A stretch of DNA of 64,000 nt, taken from NCBI GenBank assembly GCA_002336805.1, contig DDEZ01000010.1, forward strand, positions 186,001-250,000, in the 5' to 3' direction. The stretch's first letter is position 1. Each line of letters starts with the position of its first letter. Below are positions 35,297 to 43,959 of the stretch, one piece after another. Position numbers and translations under genes: made by a program. The notes under the pieces were generated by a model, which made no database searches, had not been told where the DNA came from, and saw only the letters and a list, made by a program, of their open reading frames with translations. The DNA comes from Bacteroidetes bacterium UBA1941. Its GTDB lineage: Bacteria > Bacteroidota > Bacteroidia > Chitinophagales > LD1.

Positions 35297-36472
35297 TTAG
35301 AGCTTCTCGATCACGATAGCAGAAGCGCCGCCGCCGCCATTGCAGATACCCGCCGCGCCTACCTTGCCGCCTTTGTGCTTCAGCACAGAGAGGAGCGTGC
35401 AGATGATACGCGCGCCGCTCATGCCTACCGGGTGGCCGAGGGCTACCGCACCGCCGAATACGTTGGTCTTAGCATGATCTATGCCGAGGAGCTTGATATT
35501 GGCTAGGGCTACGTTTGAGAAAGCTTCGTTGATCTCGAAGAAGTCAACGTCCTTCACTTCTTTGCTGGCCTTCTTCAGGGCCTTAGGGATAGCGATAGAT
35601 GGAGATGTGGTGAACTCATCCGGAGTCTGCTCTGCGTCTGCATAGCCTGTGATCTTTGCGATAGGAGTGAGGCCGAGTTCTTTTACTTTGGCACCGCTCA
35701 TGAGTACGAGGGCTGCGGCACCGTCATTGATCTTAGAGGCGTTCACCGCCGTCACTGTACCATCTTTGCCGAAGGCAGGTTTGAGGGAAGCTACCTTCTC
35801 AGGCTTCAGCTTCTTGTATTCTTCATCTTCCTTTACAAAGGTAGATTCCTTGCCCTTGATCTCTACTTCAAACAGCTCGTCATTGAACCAGCCATTCTTA
35901 TAGGCATCGGCAGCGCGCTTGTATGACTCCAGTGCATAGGCATCCTGGTCCTCACGGGTGAAGTTATACTTCACAGCGCAGCGGTCACCGCTACTGCCCA
36001 TCATCTGGCCGCTGTATGGATCCTGGAGCGCATCGCGTACGATAGCATCCTGTATGGTGCCATTGCCATAGCGGTAGCCATTGCGGGCGTTGTCCAGCAT
36101 ATATGGTGCATTGGTCATGCTCTCCATACCGCCAGCTACTACCACGTCCTTATCGCCCAGCATGATAGACTGCGCGCCAAAGATCACGGCCTTCATACCT
36201 GAGGCACATACTTTATTGACTGTAGTGCAGGTGGCGCCTACGTGTACGCCTGCTGCGAGGGCTGCCTGGCGGGCAGGAGCCTGGCCGGTGTTGGCCTGTA
36301 TCACATTGCCCATGATGACCTCATCTACCTGGTCTCCGGTGATGCCGGCACGCTTGATGGCCTCCTTGATGGCCTGTGCGCCGAGATTGACCGCTGAGAG
36401 TGGAGAGAGTACGCCGCTCATACTGCCTACCGGCGTGCGGGCTATGGATACGATATATACTTCGTTGTTCAT
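35297..36472 (-). CDS. Acetyl-CoA C-acyltransferase (thiolase)
   Basis: 391 residues. Condenses or cleaves acyl-CoA in acetoacetyl-CoA metabolism or beta-oxidation. Catalytic residues: Cys89 in NKVCASGMKA, His in the GHPVG motif, and Cys in CNGGGGAS at the C-terminus; NEAFSN is also present. Start is the ATG at 36472; an upstream TTG at 36505 lies in the promoter box. A sole gene bounded by a terminator. Confidence 0.94.
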   Translation of the reverse strand: MNNEVYIVSIARTPVGSMSGVLSPLSAVNLGAQAIKEAIKRAGITGDQVDEVIMGNVIQANTGQAPARQAALAAGVHVGATCTTVNKVCASGMKAVIFGAQSIMLGDKDVVVAGGMESMTNAPYMLDNARNGYRYGNGTIQDAIVRDALQDPYSGQMMGSSGDRCAVKYNFTREDQDAYALESYKRAADAYKNGWFNDELFEVEIKGKESTFVKEDEEYKKLKPEKVASLKPAFGKDGTVTAVNASKINDGAAALVLMSGAKVKELGLTPIAKITGYADAEQTPDEFTTSPSIAIPKALKKASKEVKDVDFFEINEAFSNVALANIKLLGIDHAKTNVFGGAVALGHPVGMSGARIICTLLSVLKHKGGKVGAAGICNGGGGASAIVIEKL

Positions 36473-36502
36473 GATATGTTTTGGTTTAGAAAAATTGCGG
36501 AG

Positions 36503-36510
36503 CAAATGTA
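36503..36510 (-). promoter_or_regulatory. -7 box TACATTTG of the thiolase gene
   Basis: Perfect TAnnTTTG match on the minus strand, about 30 nt from the ATG. Confidence 0.6.
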
Positions 36511-36512
36511 GT

Positions 36513-36551
36513 AAAATAGACGATAGACATGAGACAATAGACTTTAGACAA
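36513..36551. repeat. Dispersed repeat family D
   Basis: Degenerate reiteration of TAGACGATAGACATGAGAC words with a spacing of 7 to 8 nt. It sits just upstream of the thiolase -7 box, where a -33 element would be. Confidence 0.5.
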
Positions 36552-36686
36552 ATGCAGGAGGCAGGTATACTCCATTATCACGGCATTTGACGTGTCAGTA
36601 ATATTATCCTTTCATGAAAAAGGCCCATAAAAACCTGATTTTGGCCGGCAAATGGGGCGAAATCTCGGTTTTGTGACCAAAAATCC

Positions 36687-36694
36687 TACCTTTG
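36687..36694 (+). promoter_or_regulatory. -7 box TACCTTTG of fbaB
   Basis: Perfect TAnnTTTG match followed by TCGGC, 28 nt before the ATG at 36723. Confidence 0.6.
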
Positions 36695-36722
36695 TCGGCC
36701 TCATATCAAATCTACAATTCAG

Positions 36723-37784
36723 ATGACTAAAGAAGAAATAGTAAAGCTCCTCGGCGAGGAGAAAGCCGAGTACCTGCTGGCGCATGAATCCAAGACCTTT
36801 GCAAAGGACTCTCTCTACCTCCCACGCAGGGATTTCGTAGAGCGCTACTGGAAGGACAGCAACCGCAATATACAGACCCTGCGTAGCCTGCAGGCGCTGG
36901 CCGGTACAGGCCGCCTCAAGAATACCGGCTATGTATCTATCCTCCCTGTAGACCAGGGTATAGAGCACTCTGCCGGTGCGTCTTTTGCCGCTAATCCGGT
37001 GTGCTTTGACCCGGAGGGTATCGTGAAACTGGCGATAGAGGGTGGCTGCAACGCAGTAGCCTCTACCTATGGTGTACTGGGCGCTGTAGCCCGCAAGTAT
37101 GCGCACAGGATACCATTCATCGTCAAGATCAATCACAACGAGTTCCTGAGCTACCCTAATAGCTACGACCAGATCATGTTTGGCCAGATCAGGGATGCGT
37201 GGAATATGGGTGCTGTGGCAGTAGGCGCTACGATCTACTTTGGCTCGCCTGAGTCTAAGCGGCAGATCGTGGAAGTGGCCAAAGCATTTGACTATGCGCA
37301 TGAGCTGGGTATGGCTACCATACTGTGGTGCTACCTGAGGAATGAGAACTTTAAGAAGGATGGTGTGGACTACCATGTAGCTGCTGACCTCACAGGCCAG
37401 GCTAACCATATAGGTGTGACCATCCAGGCGGATATCATCAAGCAGAAACTCCCTGAGAATAACGGTGGCTACAATGCGCTGAAGTTTGGCAAGACGGACA
37501 AGCGCGTGTATAGCAACCTGACCACCGACCACCCTATAGACCTGACCCGCTACCAGCTGGCCAACTGCTACATGGGTCGCGTAGGCCTGATCAACTCTGG
37601 CGGTGCATCTGCCGGTGACTCAGACCTGGCAGAAGCGGTATCTACGGCGATCATCAATAAGCGTGCAGGTGGCATGGGCCTGATCTCAGGTCGCAAGGCA
37701 TTCCAGCGTCCGTTGAAGGAGGGTGTGGCCCTGCTCAACGCGATACAGGATGTGTACCTGAGCAAGGATGTGACCATCGCGTAA
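36723..37784 (+). CDS. fbaB: Fructose-bisphosphate aldolase class I (DhnA/FbaB type)
   Basis: 353 residues. Interconverts fructose 1,6-bisphosphate and triose phosphates through a Schiff base on lysine. Motifs: ILPVDQGIEHSAGASFA (near residue 75), IVKINHNEFLSYP, CYMGRVGLINSGGASAGDSD and GLISGRKAFQRP near residue 325. Length fits the prokaryotic class I family. Monocistronic with its own promoter box; the 167-nt gap to accD holds no recognisable feature. Confidence 0.92.
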   Translation: MTKEEIVKLLGEEKAEYLLAHESKTFAKDSLYLPRRDFVERYWKDSNRNIQTLRSLQALAGTGRLKNTGYVSILPVDQGIEHSAGASFAANPVCFDPEGIVKLAIEGGCNAVASTYGVLGAVARKYAHRIPFIVKINHNEFLSYPNSYDQIMFGQIRDAWNMGAVAVGATIYFGSPESKRQIVEVAKAFDYAHELGMATILWCYLRNENFKKDGVDYHVAADLTGQANHIGVTIQADIIKQKLPENNGGYNALKFGKTDKRVYSNLTTDHPIDLTRYQLANCYMGRVGLINSGGASAGDSDLAEAVSTAIINKRAGGMGLISGRKAFQRPLKEGVALLNAIQDVYLSKDVTIA

Positions 37785-37951
37785 TCTTTCGTATCTTTAA
37801 AATCTGTGGCTGTCCGTATCCGTCGATAAGGGTAGCCGCAGGGCGGAGGAGGTGGTTTTAGTCACTAAATCAAACAATCTGTGATTGTATTTCTTCACTG
37901 TATAAATGTGCCGGTCGGGCCTCTACGGGGCCAGGCTGGTGGAGATGATAT

Positions 37952-38812
37952 ATGAGTCAGGAAAGAGTGCCGTGGTGGAAGCGCCTGCGCAAAGGCGTAG
38001 AGACAAACACCGAGCAGAAACTGGAGACACCAGATGGCGTCTGGCATAAGTGCAACGGCTGCAAAAAAGTATACCTCACTACACAACTGGAGGAAAACCT
38101 CTACACATGTCCTCACTGCAACTATCACGAGCGGGTAGATGCGGAGGCATATTTCTCCATCCTCTTTGATGAGGAAGCGTTTGAAGAGCTTTTCACTGAT
38201 CTGAGGCCGGTAGATTTCCTGGAATTTACAGACTCCAAGCCGTATGGAAAGCGTATCACCGAGACAGAGAGCAAGACCGGGCTGAATGAGTCTATGCGCG
38301 TGGCTACGGGCAAGACAGGTGGCTATGGGCTGACGGTGGCAGCTATGGACTTCCGCTATATAGGCGGGTCTATGGGCTCTGTGATGGGAGAGAAGATAGC
38401 GCGCGGCATAGACCACGCTATCCGCCATAAGACGGCTTTTATGATCATCTCACGCTCCGGTGGGGCGCGGATGCAGGAGTCGGCCTTTAGCCTGATGCAG
38501 ATGGCCAAGACCTCTGCCAAACTCACGCAACTAGCGGATGCTAAACTGCCCTACATATCGCTGATGACCAATCCTACCACGGGTGGTGTCACAGCTTCCT
38601 TTGCCATGCTGGGTGACTTTAATATCGCCGAGCCGGGAGCCCTGATAGGTTTCGCCGGGCCGCGTGTGATAGAGGAGACTACTCGCAAGAAGCTGCCGGA
38701 AGGTTTCCAAACATCAGAGTTTCAGCTGGAAAATGGCTTCCTGGATTTCATCATAGACCGCAAGGAGCTGAAGAGTAAGATCGGAAAGCTGCTGGGATTG
38801 ATGCAGGGATGA
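37952..38812 (+). CDS. accD: Acetyl-CoA carboxylase carboxyltransferase subunit beta
   Basis: 286 residues. Transfers carboxyl from biotin to acetyl-CoA to make malonyl-CoA for fatty acid synthesis, as a complex with AccA. An N-terminal zinc ribbon has Cys34, Cys37, Cys53 and Cys56. The crotonase-fold domain shows ISRSGGARMQESAFSLMQMAK, NPTTGGVTASFAMLGD and IGFAGPRVIEET. accA is not in the window. Confidence 0.95.
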   Translation: MSQERVPWWKRLRKGVETNTEQKLETPDGVWHKCNGCKKVYLTTQLEENLYTCPHCNYHERVDAEAYFSILFDEEAFEELFTDLRPVDFLEFTDSKPYGKRITETESKTGLNESMRVATGKTGGYGLTVAAMDFRYIGGSMGSVMGEKIARGIDHAIRHKTAFMIISRSGGARMQESAFSLMQMAKTSAKLTQLADAKLPYISLMTNPTTGGVTASFAMLGDFNIAEPGALIGFAGPRVIEETTRKKLPEGFQTSEFQLENGFLDFIIDRKELKSKIGKLLGLMQG

Positions 38813-38846
38813 TTCTCTTAGTTGCCTATTATCAGGGATGTAAAGA

Positions 38847-39722
38847 CTACTGCCTGTCCTGACCTACTGTGTTGCGATATATCTGAGGGGATACGTCTGT
38901 ATTGGTCTTGAAAAAACGGCTGAAATAATACTCATCCTGGTAGCCTAATTCCCAGGCAATCTGTTTTACAGGTTTACTGGTCAGGTATAGTTCACGCTTT
39001 GCCTCTATGATGATCCGCTCGGAGATGAGGGTAGTCAGCGTTTTGTTGAGATGAGTACGTGTGATCCTGCCGAGTGCTTTGGGGGTTATGTTTAGCATCA
39101 CTGCATAGTCGCTTGCGCTGTGCTTTTCTTTGTAGTTTGACTCTATAGCATCTTTCAAAGATTGGAGCACGAATGGCTCTTTACTATTTGCCGTAGCTGT
39201 GGCTGCTCCCTGGTGCTGAACAGCTTTGAGCCGCGAGGCCAATATCAATATGATCTTCAAATAGGATATCAGCAATTCATATTGCGCTACTGCCGGATTT
39301 TGCATCTCTGCCCGGACCTGCTCTATGTGCATGCGCAGTATCTCTGCATTGGCTGCATCAATAGCCACCGTGGGAGGCTCATAGATATTATTAAACAGTA
39401 CTCCATGGCATGCCACCTCCTGATGGTGCTTGTGAATACAGAAGAAGTCAGGATGAAACTGAAGGGTAGTGCCGCTCACCTCACCATCCGGCAGCAGCAT
39501 AAAAGGCTGATAAGGGGAGAAAGCTAAAAGGTGGCCGGCGAAAAATCGATGACGCGAAAGGCCGTCTTTGACCTCACCGTCTCCACTATGTATCCATATC
39601 AGAGAGTAGTAGTTGTTTCGCTGTATATGGTCAAAGAAGCTATTGTCCTCAAAGGAGAAAACCTTGAAGGCCAGGTGGCCGGTAGACTGATCTACCAATG
39701 TGAGTGCGTTTTGAGTCTTCAT
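38847..39722 (-). CDS. AraC family transcriptional regulator
   Basis: 291 residues. The N-terminal cupin-like sensor (YYSLIWIHSGDGEVKDG, HRFFAGHLLAFSPYQPF) is followed by a C-terminal AraC DNA-binding domain with two helix-turn-helix units (SASDYAVMLNITPKALGRIT and VKQIAWELGYQDEYYFSRFFK). Its ATG overlaps the stop of the DUF1348 gene (ATGA), so the two are cotranslated. It probably controls the small oxidative-metabolism operon it ends. Confidence 0.9.
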   Translation of the reverse strand: MKTQNALTLVDQSTGHLAFKVFSFEDNSFFDHIQRNNYYSLIWIHSGDGEVKDGLSRHRFFAGHLLAFSPYQPFMLLPDGEVSGTTLQFHPDFFCIHKHHQEVACHGVLFNNIYEPPTVAIDAANAEILRMHIEQVRAEMQNPAVAQYELLISYLKIILILASRLKAVQHQGAATATANSKEPFVLQSLKDAIESNYKEKHSASDYAVMLNITPKALGRITRTHLNKTLTTLISERIIIEAKRELYLTSKPVKQIAWELGYQDEYYFSRFFKTNTDVSPQIYRNTVGQDRQ

Positions 39723-40135
39723 TTCAGCTTGCGGTCTTGCTCATTTATGGGCATGTCATTGATACTGGCAAAACGTTTTCTCATCAATCCGTTTTCGTCA
39801 AATTCCCACAGCTCATTGCCATAGCTGCGGTACCACTGGCCTGCGTGGTCATGCCATTCATATTCAAACCTTACGGCCATACGGTTTTCTCTAAAGCCCC
39901 AAAGTTCCTTTTTTAATCTGTAATCCAGTTCCTTTTGCCATTTTCTGGTCAGGAAGGCTTTTACCTCCTCGCGGCCATTGATAAACTCGGTCCTGTTGCG
40001 CCATTCTGTGTCGATAGAATAGGCGAGGGCGATCCGCTCGGGGTCGCGGCTATTCCATGCGTCTTCGGCCAGTTGTACTTTGCGGAGTGCGCTCTCCATG
40101 TCAAATGGTGAGAGAGGGTGTCTTTTTTCTTCCAT
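39719..40135 (-). CDS. DUF1348 protein (NTF2-like fold)
   Basis: 138 residues. The whole length matches the DUF1348 family: AEDAWNSRDPERIALAYSIDTEWRNR, FINGREEVKAFLTRKW, ELWGFRENRMAVRFEYEWHD and GNELWEFDENGLMRKR. Predicted SnoaL/NTF2-like small-molecule-binding fold; biochemical role unknown. It often neighbours oxidoreductases or AhpD-like proteins, as here. Confidence 0.88.
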   Translation of the reverse strand: MEEKRHPLSPFDMESALRKVQLAEDAWNSRDPERIALAYSIDTEWRNRTEFINGREEVKAFLTRKWQKELDYRLKKELWGFRENRMAVRFEYEWHDHAGQWYRSYGNELWEFDENGLMRKRFASINDMPINEQDRKLK

Positions 40136-40150
40136 GTCTTTAGTTTTGTT

Positions 40151-40185
40151 TATAGCAGGGCAGAGGGTAGGTCTGCCCTGCTATA
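40151..40185. terminator. Perfect 14-bp stem-loop between AhpD-like and DUF1348 genes
   Basis: TATAGCAGGGCAGA (40151-40164) and TCTGCCCTGCTATA (40172-40185) pair perfectly around a 7-nt loop. It directly follows the AhpD-like stop. No T run follows on either strand, so it may be a processing or mRNA-stability element rather than a full terminator. Confidence 0.6.
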
Positions 40186-40193
40186 CAAGATAA

Positions 40194-40727
40194 TCAAATG
40201 CTCTGTGCCAACGGGAAATCTATCGCTACTTTTGTGATGCCATAGAGGTAATTCATAGCGGTCTTTTCTGCGACCAGCATCACCAGCTCTACTGCCTGGC
40301 CGCGCGTGTATCCAGCCTCGAGAAACGCCTCTACGGCATCATCGCAGCCGATGCCCTTTTGTGCTGTGATCTTAGCTGCGAGGGTGACCAGGGCATTCAG
40401 TTTTTTATCAAAGGAAGCACCACCCTTGCGGATCTCTATCGTCTGCTCCTCAGTGAGTCCGTTCATTTTGCCGAGAGCGGTGTGAGCCGACTGGCAGTAG
40501 AGGCACTCGTTTACCTGGCTTACTACCAGGTTGATCGCCTGCTTTTCTTTATTGGAGAATGTTGTCTTTGCATTCTGGAATGCCAGGTAGTTTGCCAGCG
40601 CCGTGTCTGAATGAGCCATCACGCCGTAGAGATTTGGCACCATGCCCAGGCCTTTTTCGAGCTTATCAAATATTTCCTGATTGCTTGCAGATACTTCACC
40701 TCTGCCGGGTACGTTGAAATTTGCCAT
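40194..40727 (-). CDS. Carboxymuconolactone decarboxylase/AhpD-like peroxidase
   Basis: 177 residues. The redox motif ECLYCQSAH (residues 74-82) has the family Glu, two Cys and His of AhpD-like alkylhydroperoxidases. Likely reduces organic peroxides or acts in a related thiol reaction in the cytoplasm. The open frame continues upstream to 41006, but the ATG at 40727 fits the family and follows a CACCTTTG box. It leads a minus-strand set with DUF1348 and AraC. Confidence 0.88.
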   Translation of the reverse strand: MANFNVPGRGEVSASNQEIFDKLEKGLGMVPNLYGVMAHSDTALANYLAFQNAKTTFSNKEKQAINLVVSQVNECLYCQSAHTALGKMNGLTEEQTIEIRKGGASFDKKLNALVTLAAKITAQKGIGCDDAVEAFLEAGYTRGQAVELVMLVAEKTAMNYLYGITKVAIDFPLAQSI

Positions 40728-40764
40728 TGCTTTTGTTTGACTGTTTATGTCGATATTGACAATG

Positions 40765-40772
40765 CAAAGGTG
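40765..40772 (-). promoter_or_regulatory. -7 box-like CACCTTTG of the AhpD-like gene
   Basis: One mismatch to TAnnTTTG on the minus strand, followed by CATTG, 37 nt from the ATG. Confidence 0.45.
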
Positions 40773-40925
40773 CGCGACAAGCATGGCCCGGAAAATGGAT
40801 AATAGACGCATGGAGATGGACAATCTGGCCAGTGTCATGCTCTGGATTATTTTTGCCGGATCGGAAGAATGAGAGAAAGCGGGAAACGTCACGATAATCT
40901 GACATACACAAAAGCCCACTATTCC

Positions 40926-40933
40926 TATATTTG
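40926..40933 (+). promoter_or_regulatory. -7 box TATATTTG of the four-module TonB_C gene
   Basis: Perfect TAnnTTTG match, 20 nt before the ATG at 40954 and 26 nt before the one at 40960. Confidence 0.6.
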
Positions 40934-40953
40934 TCAGCTTCTTAAGTACTATC

Positions 40954-42309
40954 ATGTATATGAAAACTATTTCACTCGCGCTCGCACTTTTTCTTTCAGT
41001 GTCCATATTGGCTCAGGTCGATACCAGCAAGGTATATACCGTAGTGCAGCAGATGCCGGAGTTTCCGGGTGGGCAGGACTCTATGGACCGGTACCTGATG
41101 ACTCACATCCAGTATCCTGCGGCTGCAGCAGACAGTGCAGTGCAGGGCCGGGTAGTAGTGGGCTACGTAGTCAATAAAGATGGTACTGTATCAAACGTGG
41201 CTGTGAAGCGCGGCATACACCCCCTGCTGGATGCTGAGGCTGTACGTGTAGTGCGTACTTTCCCTAGGCACAAGGTGGGTATGCAGGGTGGTGTGGCAGT
41301 GCGGGTCGGTCAGGTGGTACCCGTCACTTTTCGTATCACCAGGGTGCCGGAGTTTGTATTGCCTGCATTCCCCGGTGGTGAGCAGGCGATGAAGGACTAT
41401 ATCAAAGCCAGTATAAGACGCACTAATCAAATGAATCGCTATCTCGGTGTGGTGCCGGTAGAGTTTACGGTAGATTCTGAAGGGGTTGTTTCACAAGTAC
41501 TGTGTGTCAGGCACGTGTGGCCTGATGTAGACTCTGAGGCTGTGCGTGTGATCAGGTCACTGCCACGTTTTCAGCCCGGTCAGGAGCGAGGCAAGAATGT
41601 GTCGTCCAGGTTAGTATTGAATGTGTCATTTCTGGATGAAAAAAGTGTGGTAGACAATGGTGGTTTTTACAACGGAACGGCATTGAATGAGCAGCCTGAT
41701 TTTCTGAATGGTACTGGTGGCAAGATAGAATTTGTAAAAGAGCATCTGCTGCAATTCTATAGCAAAAGAGATAAATCCAAAGGACTCGTAGTACAATTAA
41801 CTTCTCATCCAGATAGCACTATATCTGATCTGAAAGTAATAGATGGCATCAACCCGCAAACAGATAGAGCGCTCCTGGATACTATACGCCAGATCAAAAA
41901 AATGCGACCCGGCATGTATAACGGACGACCAGTCAAAAGTAAAGTGATATTTTCTATTGATACTTTTTCGCAGATCATAGCAGATCCGGCCATGGATGTG
42001 ATGCCTTCCTTCCCGGGCGGAGATGAGGCTCTCATGAGATTCCTGCAGGAGCATATGCAATATCCGGAACTGGAAAGGGAGAATGACATCCAAGGTACCG
42101 TAACCGTCGCATTTGACGTAGAAGATGATGGCCGTATCAGCCACGCTACGATCAAAAAAGGAGTGCACAGCGGTATAGATGCAGAGGCGCTCCGACTCGT
42201 CGGTCTGCTGCCTGCATTCACCCCTGGTATGCAGAATGGGAAACCGGTGAAAGTGAGCTACAATATGAGTATTGCCTTTAAACTAGCCTATCATGTGCTG
42301 GGTGAGTAG
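40954..42309 (+). CDS. Secreted protein with four TonB C-terminal-like modules
   Basis: 451 residues. MYMKTISLALALFLSVSILAQ is a cleavable signal peptide; there is no TonB-type membrane anchor and no proline-rich spanner. Then come modules headed MPEFPGGQDSMDRYL, LPAFPGGEQAMKDYI, a degenerate one (DFLNGTGGKIEFVKEHL) and MPSFPGGDEALMRFL, each with the beta strands of TonB_C (GRVVVGYVVNKDGTVSNVAV, DAEAVRVVR, PGMQNGKPVKV). Normal TonB has one such domain that contacts TonB boxes of outer-membrane receptors. Role of a soluble four-module version is unknown. Confidence 0.85.
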   Translation: MYMKTISLALALFLSVSILAQVDTSKVYTVVQQMPEFPGGQDSMDRYLMTHIQYPAAAADSAVQGRVVVGYVVNKDGTVSNVAVKRGIHPLLDAEAVRVVRTFPRHKVGMQGGVAVRVGQVVPVTFRITRVPEFVLPAFPGGEQAMKDYIKASIRRTNQMNRYLGVVPVEFTVDSEGVVSQVLCVRHVWPDVDSEAVRVIRSLPRFQPGQERGKNVSSRLVLNVSFLDEKSVVDNGGFYNGTALNEQPDFLNGTGGKIEFVKEHLLQFYSKRDKSKGLVVQLTSHPDSTISDLKVIDGINPQTDRALLDTIRQIKKMRPGMYNGRPVKSKVIFSIDTFSQIIADPAMDVMPSFPGGDEALMRFLQEHMQYPELERENDIQGTVTVAFDVEDDGRISHATIKKGVHSGIDAEALRLVGLLPAFTPGMQNGKPVKVSYNMSIAFKLAYHVLGE

Positions 42310-42370
42310 TGGTGCCTGATGACAAGTAAACAATATGTGTCTCAGATCAGCCTTGTGCTATGAAAGTTAA

Positions 42371-43954
42371 ATGACAAAAAACGACATGAAGAAAGCTGTA
42401 ATCGTAATTTCTTGTTTCCTTGTACTCCTGACCGCGGCAGCGCAGCGGGTGGAGAACCCCGTAGACAAAGTCTACGAAATAGTAGAAAAGATGCCGGTGT
42501 ACGCTGGGGGAGAGGTGGCGATGATGACCTTTATCCAGCGCAATATCCGGTATCCGGACCTGGAGCGTGAGCATGATATACAGGGCAGGGTGATAGTCAG
42601 CTTCATAGTAGAGCGCAATGGTGAGCTGTCTGACATCCACATCCAGAGGAGTGTGACCAAAGGCATAGACGCTGAGGCACTGCGGGTAGTGAGGCTCATG
42701 CCAAAGTTTACACCCGGTGAAAGTGAGGGGCAGGTGGTGAGAGTGAGGATGCTACTGCCGATCAAATTTAAGCTGGCAGGCAATGATGATGAAATGAGCA
42801 CGACCGTAGATACTGCCGTGAAAAAGTCGGGCCTCAAAGACGAACAGATGCTATATCAGAAAGGCAAAGTATACCTGGACTATGACAACTATCAATCCGC
42901 CTACCCATGGCTAAAGGCCGCCGCCGAGCGGCACTACCCCGCAGCGCTCTACAATGTAGGCTGGATGACCACCAAAGGCAAGGGCTGCGAAAAAGATGAA
43001 GCTGCCGGCCTGAAATATGAGCAAGAGGCAGCAGACTCAAACTATAGCGACGCCCAGGTAGAACTGGGGTATATGTATGAAAATGGAATAGGCACTACAG
43101 GCGATAAAACGATAGCCGCAAAATGGTATAAGCGCGCTGCTGACCTGAATAACCGGGTGGGCATAGCCAACCTTGCGCTATTCTACAAAAGTGGCTATGG
43201 TGGAGTGGGTAGTAATGATACGATGGCCAGGGCTCTCTATATGAAGGCTGCTGAGATGGGCAACTCCCGTGCACAGTATGAGATAGGCTATATGTATGAG
43301 CAGGGCGAGGGTGGCCTGCCTGTAGACTCTACCAAGGCGCTGGTCTGGTACAAGCGCGCCGAGGCACAGGGCTATCCTATGGCGCTGGTGAAAATGGGAG
43401 ACTATGCCGCTGCTGGTGCAGCCGGTATGCGCCATAGTGAGTCGATAGCCTCATCCTACTACCAGAGAGCAGGAGAGTCGGGCAATGCATATGCGCTATA
43501 CCAGCTGGCATGGAGGTATGAGTATGGCAAAGGCGGCATGGCCCTAGATACAGGCAAGGCGATGCACTACTACGACCTGTCTGCCGCCCTGAATAATGCC
43601 GGTGCCCAGAATAACTATGCCTGGCTCTGCTATCTGACCCATAGGGATACTGCCAAGGGGGTGGAGTATGTAAAGAAAGCCATGAAGGCAAATCCCAAGG
43701 ACAGAAACAGGATAGATACATACGCTGCGCTACTCTTCCTGCAGGGAGACTATGCGGAGGCAGAGCGCCAGCAGAAGATAGTACTGGATATGGAGGGAGA
43801 CAAGACGGCAGGATACTTGGAGCGCTATGGCAATATCCTGATGAAACTGAACCGTAAGGAGGAAGCGCTGAAATACTGGAAACAGGCAGTGTCACTGCCC
43901 GACCACAGCCCCAAACTACCTCAGGAGATCGAGCAGGGCAAATACCTGGATTAA
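42371..43954 (+). CDS. Secreted TonB_C plus Sel1-repeat protein
   Basis: 527 residues (522 if the ATG at 42386 is used). Signal peptide MKKAVIVISCFLVLLTAAAQ, one TonB_C module (MPVYAGGEVAMMTFIQRNIRYP to VVRVRMLLPIKFKL, residues 40-135), then about six Sel1-like helical repeats (AALYNVGWMTTKGKG, AQVELGYMYENGIG, AQYEIGYMYEQGEGG and others), ending in TPR-like helices. Sel1 repeats usually bind other proteins. It lies between two other TonB_C genes with short gaps (61 and 5 nt). Confidence 0.85.
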   Translation: MTKNDMKKAVIVISCFLVLLTAAAQRVENPVDKVYEIVEKMPVYAGGEVAMMTFIQRNIRYPDLEREHDIQGRVIVSFIVERNGELSDIHIQRSVTKGIDAEALRVVRLMPKFTPGESEGQVVRVRMLLPIKFKLAGNDDEMSTTVDTAVKKSGLKDEQMLYQKGKVYLDYDNYQSAYPWLKAAAERHYPAALYNVGWMTTKGKGCEKDEAAGLKYEQEAADSNYSDAQVELGYMYENGIGTTGDKTIAAKWYKRAADLNNRVGIANLALFYKSGYGGVGSNDTMARALYMKAAEMGNSRAQYEIGYMYEQGEGGLPVDSTKALVWYKRAEAQGYPMALVKMGDYAAAGAAGMRHSESIASSYYQRAGESGNAYALYQLAWRYEYGKGGMALDTGKAMHYYDLSAALNNAGAQNNYAWLCYLTHRDTAKGVEYVKKAMKANPKDRNRIDTYAALLFLQGDYAEAERQQKIVLDMEGDKTAGYLERYGNILMKLNRKEEALKYWKQAVSLPDHSPKLPQEIEQGKYLD

Positions 43955-43959
43955 CATAA

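Noticed and set aside
36612..37532. 306-residue frame antisense to fbaB
   Set aside because: The plus strand encodes a complete class I aldolase with promoter box; the antisense frame has no domain.
40728..41006. 93-residue N-terminal extension of the AhpD-like protein
   Set aside because: It overlaps the -7-like box and the divergent promoter region; family proteins start at MANFN-type N-termini.
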